Under the pieces are notes generated by a model. That model was not told where the DNA came from, did no database searches, and was given only the letters and a program-made list of their open reading frames with translations. Below, one piece after another: positions 1-5,670 of a stretch of 5,670 nt of DNA; the first letter of the stretch is position 1; each line of letters begins with the position of its first letter. The translations under genes were made by a program, and so were the position numbers. This stretch comes from an uncultured Anaerolineales bacterium (lineage in GTDB: Bacteria; Chloroflexota; Anaerolineae; Anaerolineales; Villigracilaceae), in assembly GCA_938008865.1 (NCBI GenBank), contig CALLJA010000604.1, positions 1-5,670 of the forward strand, read 5' to 3'.

Positions 1-1013
1 TCGTGTTTGGTGTGCGCGCCGCCGCCCGTGGTCACGCCCAGCACCACGGCCGGGATGCCCATGCTGAGCGGGATGTTTGCGTCGGTGGAGCCCGAGGTCA
101 GGCTGCCGCCGAGGCCCTGCTGTTCGAGGCAGCGCAGCCCGAGCTGGATGAACGGGTGCTGGATGGCGATCTCCCCCGCGGGGCGCTGTCCGATCAGGGC
201 GGCTTCCACGCTCACGCCCGGGCGGTTGGCTGCCGCGATCAACTGCTCGGCCTGCTCGGTCAACACGGCCAGCGTGTCTGCGTTCTCCGAGCGCAGGTCC
301 AGTTCGAACCAGGCTTCCGCCGCCAGGGTGTTGACCGTCGTCCCGCCCGCGATCACACCCACGTTCAAGGTGGTACGCGGCGTGACGGGCACGCGCAGCG
401 CGGCGATCTGCGTCACCAGCCGCGCCAGTTCATGGATGGCCGAGGGCTGTCCGAAATCGGACCACGAGTGCCCGCCCGCTGTCCGCGCGGTGATGCGATA
501 ACGCCGCACGCCGATGGCGCGGTGATAGACGTGCCCCAGCGCCAGCCCTTCGATGACCAGATAACCTTGCACTTTCGCGCCGAAGCGCTCGACCACGGCC
601 CGCATCCCGCGCAGGTCGCCGAGGCCCTCCTCGCCCACATCCGCCGCCAGCCACAAGTCCCCACCCAGTTCGATCTTCCGCTGTCGGACCAGCTGAACGA
701 GTTCGACCAGCGCCGCCACGCCGATGGAGTTATCTCCCAGGCCCGGGCCATAGACGCGATCCCCTTCTTCGCGGACCTCGAGGCTGGTCCCGTTTGGAAA
801 GACCGTATCCAGGTGAGCCACCGCCACCAGCGGCGCGCCCGGGCCGTTCCCCGCCAGCCGCCCGTAGACGTTGCCCAGGTCATCCTGCGAGACGTCCTGC
901 AATCCTGCCGCGTGGAATTGAGCCTGCACGAAATCGGCGCGCGCCCGCTCCTCGAAGGTGGGGGCGGGGACCTGTTGGATGGCGATAGCCAGTTCGAGCA
1001 ATCTGTCGCGCAT
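1..1013 (-). CDS. M20-family zinc metallopeptidase/deacylase, 3' end outside window
   Basis: Read on the minus strand, 337 codons are open from ATG at 1013 to the window edge, so the C-terminus is missing. Family knowledge: M20 enzymes are cytoplasmic di-metal hydrolases that cleave peptides or N-acyl amino acids. The full ligand set is visible: HLDTVFP (H66, D68), GDN (bridging D93), GEEGLGD (general base E127, ligand E128), IEG (E154) and a near-terminal GGGAHTKHE (H333). Glutamate at the E154 position is the choice of CPG2- and DapE-type enzymes, whereas PepT and PepV use Asp, so a carboxypeptidase or deacylase activity is somewhat more likely than an aminopeptidase. Residues about 160-275 form the lid/dimerisation domain, with RTAGGHSW inside it. 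The start is well supported: GAGGA lies 7 nt upstream within the end of the PfkB-like gene, and ATG shares one base with that gene's TAA. The substrate cannot be told from sequence. Probably only a few tens of residues are missing. Confidence 0.92.
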   Translation of the reverse strand, partial: MRDRLLELAIAIQQVPAPTFEERARADFVQAQFHAAGLQDVSQDDLGNVYGRLAGNGPGAPLVAVAHLDTVFPNGTSLEVREEGDRVYGPGLGDNSIGVAALVELVQLVRQRKIELGGDLWLAADVGEEGLGDLRGMRAVVERFGAKVQGYLVIEGLALGHVYHRAIGVRRYRITARTAGGHSWSDFGQPSAIHELARLVTQIAALRVPVTPRTTLNVGVIAGGTTVNTLAAEAWFELDLRSENADTLAVLTEQAEQLIAAANRPGVSVEAALIGQRPAGEIAIQHPFIQLGLRCLEQQGLGGSLTSGSTDANIPLSMGIPAVVLGVTTGGGAHTKH

Positions 1014-1996
1014 TAGATTTTCCTCACCATTTCTGTCAAGGCTTGCAGGCGCGCCTCGGTCAGGCCGGGCAGCACGCCCATTGGGTAGAACGGGCCGCTG
1101 CCTTCCACTTTCAACGAAGCCGAGATGCTCCCGCGTAAGACCGCATCCAGCGGGTGAAAGGTTTTCTGGTAACCCGCCAGGCACCCGCCGCAGAAAGCGC
1201 TGCCCATGCCGGTCGGGTCGGACAGGCGGGCGGGGTAGGCGGGCACCTCCCAGCGATGTTTGCCTGCCGCGTCGTACACGAGCTGGCCGTACGAGCCGCG
1301 CTTGACCACGATGATCTCGCAGCCGTAGACACTGATGGCTTCGATCATCTCCCACAGGTCGTGCGTCTCGCCCCAGAAGAGCGAGCGCAATTCCTCCTCC
1401 GAGGGCAGGAAAAGGGTGACGCCCTGCAGCAGGATGCGCAGGTCCTTGAAAAAGGCCGGGGACATGGATTCAGGCGCGGGGTCGAGGCTGAGGGTAGTGA
1501 CCGAGCCGCCCTTGAAGACCGCCGTCAACTGGCTTTGGGCGGTGACATCCATCGGACAGAGGTGGATGGCGCGGGCGTCCAGGTATTCACGCGGCACGTC
1601 GCTCACGCTGGGTGCGCGCAGTTCGGCGGGCTGGTTCGGCTGGTATCCAAGCAGGGATTTGGGGAAGGTCATCTCGCGGCGGGCGAACTGCGAGACCGGG
1701 CTGTTGCGGCTGCGGTGCTCGAAATCGGCGTAGGCAATGAAATTGCGCAAGTCCAGGCCCTGTGGCAGGACCTTGACACCGCGCGTGTCGAAGCCGCGTT
1801 CGCGCAGGTCGTGCAGCCACTGGCGCGGCAGGTCCTCGCCTACGCGGGTCAGCAGGCCCACGCCCTGGTCCCATACGGCCAGGCCGCCGGCGGCGTACAA
1901 CGGGTCGCCGCCCGGGCTGTCGAGCAGGGGCTGCCCTGCGGGGGGCAGGATGTATTCACGCGAGAAATGCCCGGCGATGATGTAGTTGGGTTCCAT
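1013..1996 (-). CDS. PfkB/ribokinase-fold carbohydrate kinase-like protein with altered catalytic motif
   Basis: A 327-residue soluble protein of normal PfkB length. Family members phosphorylate sugars, nucleosides or inositols using ATP. Visible features in order: the N-terminal substrate region with GGDPLYAAGG (29-38) and LLTRVGEDL (48-56), the LDPAPES strand (171-177), the LFLPSEEEL segment (196-204) matching the usual PN..E region, the VVKRGSYGQLVYD strand (230-242) matching the usual K.G..G motif, and the anion-hole signature DPTGMGSAFCGG (260-271). The last motif is normally D-T-x-G-A-G-D-x-F. Here the catalytic Asp is Ser266, so normal phosphotransfer is doubtful. From memory, yeast MAK32-like PfkB proteins also lack this Asp (GGGN), and this may be a bacterial relative. 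No clear Shine-Dalgarno precedes the ATG, which sits 16 nt after the sensor-kinase stop, so translation may depend on coupling. Substrate unknown; the family fold is confident, the activity is not. Confidence 0.88.
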   Translation of the reverse strand: MEPNYIIAGHFSREYILPPAGQPLLDSPGGDPLYAAGGLAVWDQGVGLLTRVGEDLPRQWLHDLRERGFDTRGVKVLPQGLDLRNFIAYADFEHRSRNSPVSQFARREMTFPKSLLGYQPNQPAELRAPSVSDVPREYLDARAIHLCPMDVTAQSQLTAVFKGGSVTTLSLDPAPESMSPAFFKDLRILLQGVTLFLPSEEELRSLFWGETHDLWEMIEAISVYGCEIIVVKRGSYGQLVYDAAGKHRWEVPAYPARLSDPTGMGSAFCGGCLAGYQKTFHPLDAVLRGSISASLKVEGSGPFYPMGVLPGLTEARLQALTEMVRKI

Positions 1997-2012
1997 GGGC
2001 AGACGGCGGGGG

Positions 2013-3308
2013 TTATTCGAGGAAGGCTTGCGAGATGGGCCGCGTTTGCTGCGGGTTGACGGGCAGCAGGAAGGTGAAATTGCTGCCGCGCCCGGCCACG
2101 CTCTCGGCCCAGATGCGCCCGCCGTGCATCTCGATCATGGCTTTGGCCACCGAGAGGCCAAGGCCCATGCCGCCGTGCCGGCGGGTGAGATGCGACTCGA
2201 CTTGGAAGAAGCGTTCGAAGATGCGCGGCAGGTCGGCGGGCGGAATGCCGACCCCGTTGTCCATCACCGAAACCTTGACGTAGCCTGGCACGTTTTCGGC
2301 GGTGACCAGGATCTGTCCGCCCGTGTCGGTGAAGGTGACAGCATTTCGGATCAGGTTGCTGACGGCAATGGCGATCTTGTTCGCGTCGCCTTCGACCAGC
2401 AGCAAGTCACCGCCCAGTTCGGTGCGCAGGTTGATGCTCTTCTGGAGGACAGTCTCGCGGAAGGACAGGACCACCTCCTCGATGATGCGCGTCACCGAGA
2501 CCTGCCGCTGGCGGATGCGCGCCAGCCCGGACTGGTAGTTGTCCACGTTCGAAAGGTTCTCGATGATCTCTTTGAGTTTGGTGGCGTTACGGATGATGGC
2601 GTCGAGTTGTTCGTTATACTGGCCGTTGAGCAGTTCGCGCAGGAAGGTGGCGTGCCCGAGAATAAGCCCGAGCGGAGTGCGCAGTTCATGCGAGGTGATG
2701 GCAACGAAGTCGCTTTTCAGGCGGTCGAGGTTGGCCACTTCGTTATAGGAGGCCTTCACGCGCCGTTCGAGCAGGTCTGTCTGCATGGCCGAAACGGCCA
2801 ACCCTGCCAGCGTCTCTAGAATTGCGACATCATCCTCGGTATAATGGGCGTCACCTGCCTTGTTGAGCGCTTCGAATACCCCCAGCACCTTGTCTTGATA
2901 CTTGAGCGGGACGGCCAGCAGGGAGCGCGTCTTGAAATTGCTGACCGCGTCGGCCTGGCGGAAGTGGCGCTCGTCTGCGCTGGCGTCGGGGATCACAAGC
3001 GGGGAGGCCATGCGCACCACCCAGCCCGCTGCGCTGTTTTCGAGCGGCACGCTGAGGGGCGCGAGGGCATCGCGGTGGAACCAGGGCACGGCGCGAAAGC
3101 GCAAGTCGCCGGCTTCGGGGTCGTATTCAAGGATCGAGGCGGTTTCGCTGCCAGTCAACTCAGCGGCGGCGGAGAGCAGCGCTTGCAGGTAGGATTCGAC
3201 CTCTTGTACGGCGACCAGGTCGCGGGTCAGGCCGATCAGGCGCTCCAGGCGCAGGGCCGCTTCAAGGGACGTGGCCGGTTTCGTGTTGCTCACGGTAAGA
3301 TTATACAT
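2013..3308 (-). CDS. Soluble GAF-domain sensor histidine kinase
   Basis: A 431-residue protein with no signal peptide or membrane segment, so it acts in the cytoplasm. Domains: a GAF ligand- or redox-sensing domain (about 33-177), a short coiled linker (about 178-200), HisKA with SHELRTPLG (phospho-acceptor H207), and HATPase_c with N box NLIRNAVTFT (N322), G1 box DNGVGI (350-355), F box RIFERFFQ and G2 box GGMGLGLSVAK (379-389). All catalytic boxes are intact, so autophosphorylation is expected. No partner response regulator is in the window, so it is an orphan here or the partner lies elsewhere. Start choice is uncertain: ATG at 3308 lies just upstream of a perfect TATAAT box on the same strand, and neither start has a Shine-Dalgarno. 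GTG at 3293, 6 nt after that box, would give 426 residues from a leaderless message. The open frame continues to 4184, but that part is antisense to ino1 and shows no domain. It heads the operon with the PfkB-like gene (16-nt gap). Confidence 0.93.
   Translation of the reverse strand: MYNLTVSNTKPATSLEAALRLERLIGLTRDLVAVQEVESYLQALLSAAAELTGSETASILEYDPEAGDLRFRAVPWFHRDALAPLSVPLENSAAGWVVRMASPLVIPDASADERHFRQADAVSNFKTRSLLAVPLKYQDKVLGVFEALNKAGDAHYTEDDVAILETLAGLAVSAMQTDLLERRVKASYNEVANLDRLKSDFVAITSHELRTPLGLILGHATFLRELLNGQYNEQLDAIIRNATKLKEIIENLSNVDNYQSGLARIRQRQVSVTRIIEEVVLSFRETVLQKSINLRTELGGDLLLVEGDANKIAIAVSNLIRNAVTFTDTGGQILVTAENVPGYVKVSVMDNGVGIPPADLPRIFERFFQVESHLTRRHGGMGLGLSVAKAMIEMHGGRIWAESVAGRGSNFTFLLPVNPQQTRPISQAFLE
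3300..3305 (-). promoter_or_regulatory. Candidate -10 box (TATAAT) for the leftward operon
   Basis: A perfect TATAAT reads on the minus strand in the AT-rich divergent region. No good -35 hexamer stands 16-18 nt upstream. Transcription would begin about 6-7 nt downstream, at or next to GTG 3293, the alternative start of the sensor kinase. The match is seen directly; promoter activity is inferred. Confidence 0.5.
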
Positions 3309-3340
3309 CACAGGCCAGTCGAGACTTCGGTTTTGTGATG
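3306..3340. promoter_or_regulatory. Nested inverted repeat in the divergent promoter, candidate operator
   Basis: CATCACA at 3306-3312 and TGTGATG at 3334-3340 are perfect 7-base inverted arms, 21 nt apart. Inside them AGTC (3317-3320) and GACT (3323-3326) form a second small dyad with nearly the same centre. The element lies between the two opposing -10 boxes, where a regulator could affect both the sensor-kinase operon and ino1. The TGTGA cores recall CRP half-sites, but they point the opposite way and are spaced much wider, so I do not call a CRP site. Confidence 0.4.
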
Positions 3341-3349
3341 AAAATCGAA

Positions 3350-3355
3350 TACAAT
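3350..3355 (+). promoter_or_regulatory. Candidate -10 box (TACAAT) for ino1
   Basis: TACAAT is one base from the consensus and lies 31 nt before the ino1 start, leaving room for a short leader with the AAGGAG ribosome site. The -35 region about 17-18 nt upstream (around 3326-3332, TTCGGTT) is weak, which would fit an activator-dependent promoter, but that is only inference. Confidence 0.45.
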
Positions 3356-3371
3356 TTTGTAAATCCAATCC

Positions 3372-3377
3372 AAGGAG
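3372..3377 (+). promoter_or_regulatory. Ribosome binding site deciding the ino1 start
   Basis: AAGGAG stands 9 nt before ATG 3387. An in-frame ATG at 3378 directly abuts this site and is too close to use it, so the start at 3387 (MASKKVRVAIIG) is preferred over the three-residue-longer alternative. Confidence 0.8.
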
Positions 3378-3386
3378 ATGGACTTC

Positions 3387-4472
3387 ATGGCAAGCAAAAA
3401 GGTACGCGTGGCCATCATCGGCGTTGGGAACTGCGCCTCGTCGCTCGTGCAGGGCGTGCAGTTCTACAAGAACGCCAAGGATGATGCGATCATCCCGGGC
3501 ATCATGCACCCGCGCCTGGGCGGTTATCACATCAGCGACGTCGAGTTTACGCTTGGCATTGACATTAACGCCACCAAGGTCGGTAAGGACCTCTCGGAAG
3601 CGATCTTTGCCGAGCCGAACAACACCTACAAGTTTTCGGACGTGCCGCACCTGAATGTGCCCGTGGTGCGCGGTATGACCCACGATGGGTTGGGCAAGTA
3701 TCTGTCGCAGGTCATCACCAAGGCGCCCGGCCCCACCGCCGATATCGTGCGGCTGTTGAAGGAAACCAAGACCGACGTGGTGGTCAATTTCCTGCCGGTC
3801 GGTTCGGAGATGGCGACCAAGTGGTATGTGGAGCAGGCCATCGAGGCGGGCTGCGCCTTCGTCAACGGCATCCCGGTCTTCATCGCTTCGTCCGAGTACT
3901 GGGCCAAGCGCTTCCGCGATGCGGGCCTGCCGATTCTGGGCGACGACATCAAGTCGCAGGTTGGCGCGACCATCATGCACCGCGTGCTGACCACCCTGTT
4001 CATGGACCGCGGTGTGCGCCTCGACCGTACCTACCAGTTGAACTTCGGTGGCAATACCGACTTCCTCAATATGCTCGAGCGTGAGCGTCTGGAGAGCAAG
4101 AAGATCTCCAAGACCAATGCCGTCACCAGCATGATCCCCTACGACCTTGGTGCAGACAACGTCCATGTGGGCCCATCGGACCATGTGCCGTGGTTGACCG
4201 ACCGCAAGTGGTGTTACATTCGCATGGAAGGCACCACCTTCGGCGAAGTGCCGCTCAACGTGGAGGTCAAGCTCGAGGTCTGGGACAGCCCCAACTCGGC
4301 GGGTGTGATGATCGATGCCATCCGCTGCGCCAAGATCGCCCTCGACCGCAAACTGAGCGGACCAATCGTCGGCCCCTCGTCCTATTTCTTCAAGACCCCG
4401 CCCAAGCAGTTCCGCGACGACATCTGTCGCGCGAAGGTGGAAGCCTACATTGCGGGCGAGAGCAACGAGTAA
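3387..4472 (+). CDS. ino1: Inositol-3-phosphate synthase (myo-inositol-1-phosphate synthase)
   Basis: A complete 361-residue protein closely resembling the short actinobacterial enzyme (Mycobacterium Ino1, from memory about 367 residues). It converts glucose 6-phosphate to 1D-myo-inositol 3-phosphate with bound NAD (EC 5.5.1.4), the first committed step toward inositol lipids and other inositol compounds, in the cytoplasm. Visible motifs: the Rossmann glycine motif GVGNCASSLVQG (12-23), FLPVGSE (135-141), GDDIKSQVGAT (185-195) at the active site, the NFGGNTDFLNMLERERLESK run (219-238) continuing into KISKTNAVTS, then VGPSDHVPWL (261-270) and EVWDSPNSAGVMIDAIR (297-313). The SKKISK lysines belong to the catalytic cluster known in this family. 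The start at 3387 is set by AAGGAG. It has its own promoter region, divergent from the sensor-kinase operon, and is followed by a hairpin 20 nt after the stop, so it is probably monocistronic. No downstream inositol monophosphatase or phosphatidylinositol-phosphate synthase is in the window, so the end product is unknown. Confidence 0.97.
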   Translation: MASKKVRVAIIGVGNCASSLVQGVQFYKNAKDDAIIPGIMHPRLGGYHISDVEFTLGIDINATKVGKDLSEAIFAEPNNTYKFSDVPHLNVPVVRGMTHDGLGKYLSQVITKAPGPTADIVRLLKETKTDVVVNFLPVGSEMATKWYVEQAIEAGCAFVNGIPVFIASSEYWAKRFRDAGLPILGDDIKSQVGATIMHRVLTTLFMDRGVRLDRTYQLNFGGNTDFLNMLERERLESKKISKTNAVTSMIPYDLGADNVHVGPSDHVPWLTDRKWCYIRMEGTTFGEVPLNVEVKLEVWDSPNSAGVMIDAIRCAKIALDRKLSGPIVGPSSYFFKTPPKQFRDDICRAKVEAYIAGESNE

Positions 4473-4492
4473 GGTAGAACCTGTTTGGAAAA

Positions 4493-4525
4493 GGAGAAGG
4501 CGCGTCCGATGGATGCGCCTTCTCT
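4493..4525 (+). terminator. Strong hairpin after ino1, probable terminator
   Basis: GAGAAGGCGC (4494-4503) pairs perfectly with GCGCCTTCTC (4515-4524). The stem extends inwards by four more pairs (one G-T) to a 3-base loop at 4508-4510, and outwards by one G-T pair. The tail after it, TGTTAT, is only mildly U-rich, so termination may be partial. On the opposite strand the hairpin is followed by CTTTTCC, but no gene reads into it from the right in this window. Confidence 0.7.
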
Positions 4526-4555
4526 GTTATGATTGCGCCCATGAAAGAGCCGACC

Positions 4556-5670
4556 ATGAAGAAGCAACTCACCCTTATCCTGTTATTGACCGTCTTCCTG
4601 TCTGCCTGCCAGCCGACGGCGGCGGTTCCCACTGTGGACCAGAACGCGGTCATGACCCAGGCGGTGGCCACCGCGATGGCGCAGTACGCCACGCCCACCC
4701 CCACACTGACGCCCGTCCCGACAGCCACAGCCGTCCGCACGCCGCCCGCGCTGCCTGCGGTCTTCCAGACCGGGCTGGTGGAGACGGCCAACCCGCCGCA
4801 CACCTATGCGGCCGACTCTTGCCAGTACCTCAAGGATAAGTGGACCTCGACCAACGCCGCCCCGGGCACGGTGGTGATGACGGTCATGTTCCACTCCATT
4901 ACCAAGGGCCAGGCCGAGGATGCCAACCAGATCAGCGCCGAGGATCAGAAGCGATTGATGAACGACCTGCACGATGCGGGCTTCCAGGCCATCACCATGC
5001 AGCAGATGGCCGATTTCATGGACCATAACGCTGCCATCCCGCCGCGTTCCGTCCTGTTGATCGTGGATGACCGCCATTTTGCGGAATATTTCAACGACCA
5101 CTTCCGTCCGTATTTCGAGCAGTGGCGCTGGCCTGTGGTCAATGCTTACATTGCCAAGGACGAGCGCCCCGACCTGTGGGCCGAAAACCTGGCTCTCAGC
5201 AATGAGGGTTGGGTGGATTACCAGGCGCACGGCGTAATCCACAACATCAACATCACCGGCGATTCGACCGAGGAATACATGCTCAGCGAACTGCAGGGCG
5301 CGATCACCAACTTCCAGGCCTACCTGGGTAAGACCCCCATCGCGTATATCTGGCCGGGCGGCAGTTTCACGCCGCGCGCCGCGCAGATCGCGCGCCAGGT
5401 GGGGTACCGCCTGGGGTTCACCGTCAACCCGCGCGGCCCCGTGATGTTCAACTGGGTGCCGCTGGCAGACCAGGCGGATCCGCAGCGCCCGTCCTACATC
5501 CCTGAGGGTGCCGTGGGCGACCCGCTGATGGTTCTGCCACGCTACTGGGACGTGGATGCCCGCGCCCACATCGACACGGTCATGCAGGTTGGCGAACAGG
5601 CCGCGGCCTACGCCCAGCAGAATAAGTCCACTGAGTTGGAATACTACGATATCGTCTGTGCGCCGACCTA
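4556..5670 (+). CDS. Lipoprotein with polysaccharide deacetylase (NodB/CE4-like) domain, 3' end outside window
   Basis: 371 codons are open to the window edge. Residues 1-18 are a lipoprotein signal: MKK, a Leu-rich core and the lipobox LSAC, with Cys18 as the expected lipidation site, so the protein is exported and membrane-anchored. Residues 46-66 are a Pro/Thr-rich spacer. The catalytic domain begins near 104. CE4 motifs appear in altered form: motif 1 is IVDDR (Asp171, Asp172) where TFDDG is usual, motif 2 is HGVIH (His225, His229) with the normal H-x3-H metal spacing, and motif 3 is WPGG (266-269) followed by the typical GYRLGFTVNPRG. Asp base and the metal ligands are kept, so activity on an acetylated surface glycan is plausible, but the substrate is unknown. 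Start: AAAGAG lies 6 nt before ATG 4556. An in-frame ATG at 4541 would add five residues and still fit a signal peptide, but has no ribosome site. It follows ino1 beyond a hairpin and is probably separately expressed. Confidence 0.85.
   Translation, partial: MKKQLTLILLLTVFLSACQPTAAVPTVDQNAVMTQAVATAMAQYATPTPTLTPVPTATAVRTPPALPAVFQTGLVETANPPHTYAADSCQYLKDKWTSTNAAPGTVVMTVMFHSITKGQAEDANQISAEDQKRLMNDLHDAGFQAITMQQMADFMDHNAAIPPRSVLLIVDDRHFAEYFNDHFRPYFEQWRWPVVNAYIAKDERPDLWAENLALSNEGWVDYQAHGVIHNINITGDSTEEYMLSELQGAITNFQAYLGKTPIAYIWPGGSFTPRAAQIARQVGYRLGFTVNPRGPVMFNWVPLADQADPQRPSYIPEGAVGDPLMVLPRYWDVDARAHIDTVMQVGEQAAAYAQQNKSTELEYYDIVCAPT

Noticed and set aside
3..1016. Long plus-strand open frame of 337 residues across the M20 gene
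   Set aside because: It is the codon-aligned antisense of a gene with a complete M20 metal-ligand set. It stays open because TTA, CTA and TCA codons are rare in this GC-rich coding DNA. Its translation is Arg/His/Gln-rich without recognisable motifs.
1154..2819. Plus-strand open frames of 301 and 277 residues opposite the PfkB-like and sensor kinase genes
   Set aside because: Both are in mirrored codon register with well-supported genes and have no domain features. They reflect the same codon bias.
3306..3340. CRP/FNR-type binding site based on TGTGA/TCACA cores
   Set aside because: CRP sites read TGTGA-N6-TCACA. Here the order is TCACA then TGTGA with the cores facing outwards and 21 nt between the arms, so it is not that site. 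Kept only as a generic dyad.
3341..3358. AAAAT (3341-3345) and ATTTT (3354-3358) inverted repeat over the ino1 -10 box
   Set aside because: Five A/T bases on each side in an AT-rich promoter are expected by chance and overlap the -10 element, so I do not call an operator.
3309..4184. N-terminal extension of the sensor kinase reading frame, giving a 723-residue frame on the minus strand
   Set aside because: This part is exactly antisense to ino1 in mirrored codon register, shows no domain and is rich in His/Val/Gly as expected for an antisense translation. The kinase proper begins near 3293-3308, where promoter elements lie.
4685..4760. Pro/Thr-rich stretch as a DNA repeat
   Set aside because: The repetition is at the protein level, a linker after a lipoprotein signal. 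The codons vary and there is no true nucleotide tandem array.
4583..5569. Minus-strand open frame of 328 residues opposite the lipoprotein gene
   Set aside because: Codon-aligned antisense of a gene with a clear lipobox and deacetylase motifs. Its Arg/Gly/His-rich translation has no recognisable domain.

Overview
The window is a GC-rich bacterial chromosomal segment, densely coded, with five protein genes and no stretch of 300 bases without a gene. I see no RNA gene, insertion sequence, CRISPR array or phage-like feature. The gene style suggests a Chloroflexota bacterium, perhaps Anaerolineae. The clues are a lipoprotein with a Pro/Thr linker of the TPTPT type, a soluble GAF-histidine kinase, a divergent PfkB protein and a short actinobacterial-type inositol-phosphate synthase. 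This placement is an inference from protein style, not from a marker gene.

Left part, minus strand (1-3308). Three genes read leftwards in a tight run: a soluble GAF/HisKA/HATPase sensor kinase, a PfkB-fold sugar-kinase-like protein, and an M20-family metallopeptidase that leaves the window at its 3' end. The gaps are 16 nt (kinase to PfkB) and a 1-nt stop/start overlap (PfkB to M20), so they are very likely one operon. No response regulator is visible.

Middle (3294-3386). A short AT-rich divergent promoter region separates this operon from the inositol-phosphate synthase gene. It holds a perfect TATAAT box facing left, a TACAAT box facing right, a nested inverted repeat between them and a strong AAGGAG ribosome binding site for the right-hand gene.

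Right part, plus strand (3387-5670). The inositol-3-phosphate synthase gene (ino1) is clear and complete, and makes the precursor for inositol lipids and other inositol compounds. A strong hairpin follows it. Next comes a lipoprotein with a NodB-like polysaccharide deacetylase domain, cut by the right edge of the window.

The most notable points are the PfkB-like protein whose catalytic GAGD aspartate is replaced by serine (D-P-T-G-M-G-S), the dyad in the divergent promoter, and a possible leaderless GTG start for the sensor kinase. I found no convincing evidence of a wholly new multi-gene system. The conserved-looking operon of sensor kinase, degenerate sugar kinase and peptidase beside ino1 is the best candidate for unexplained biology.
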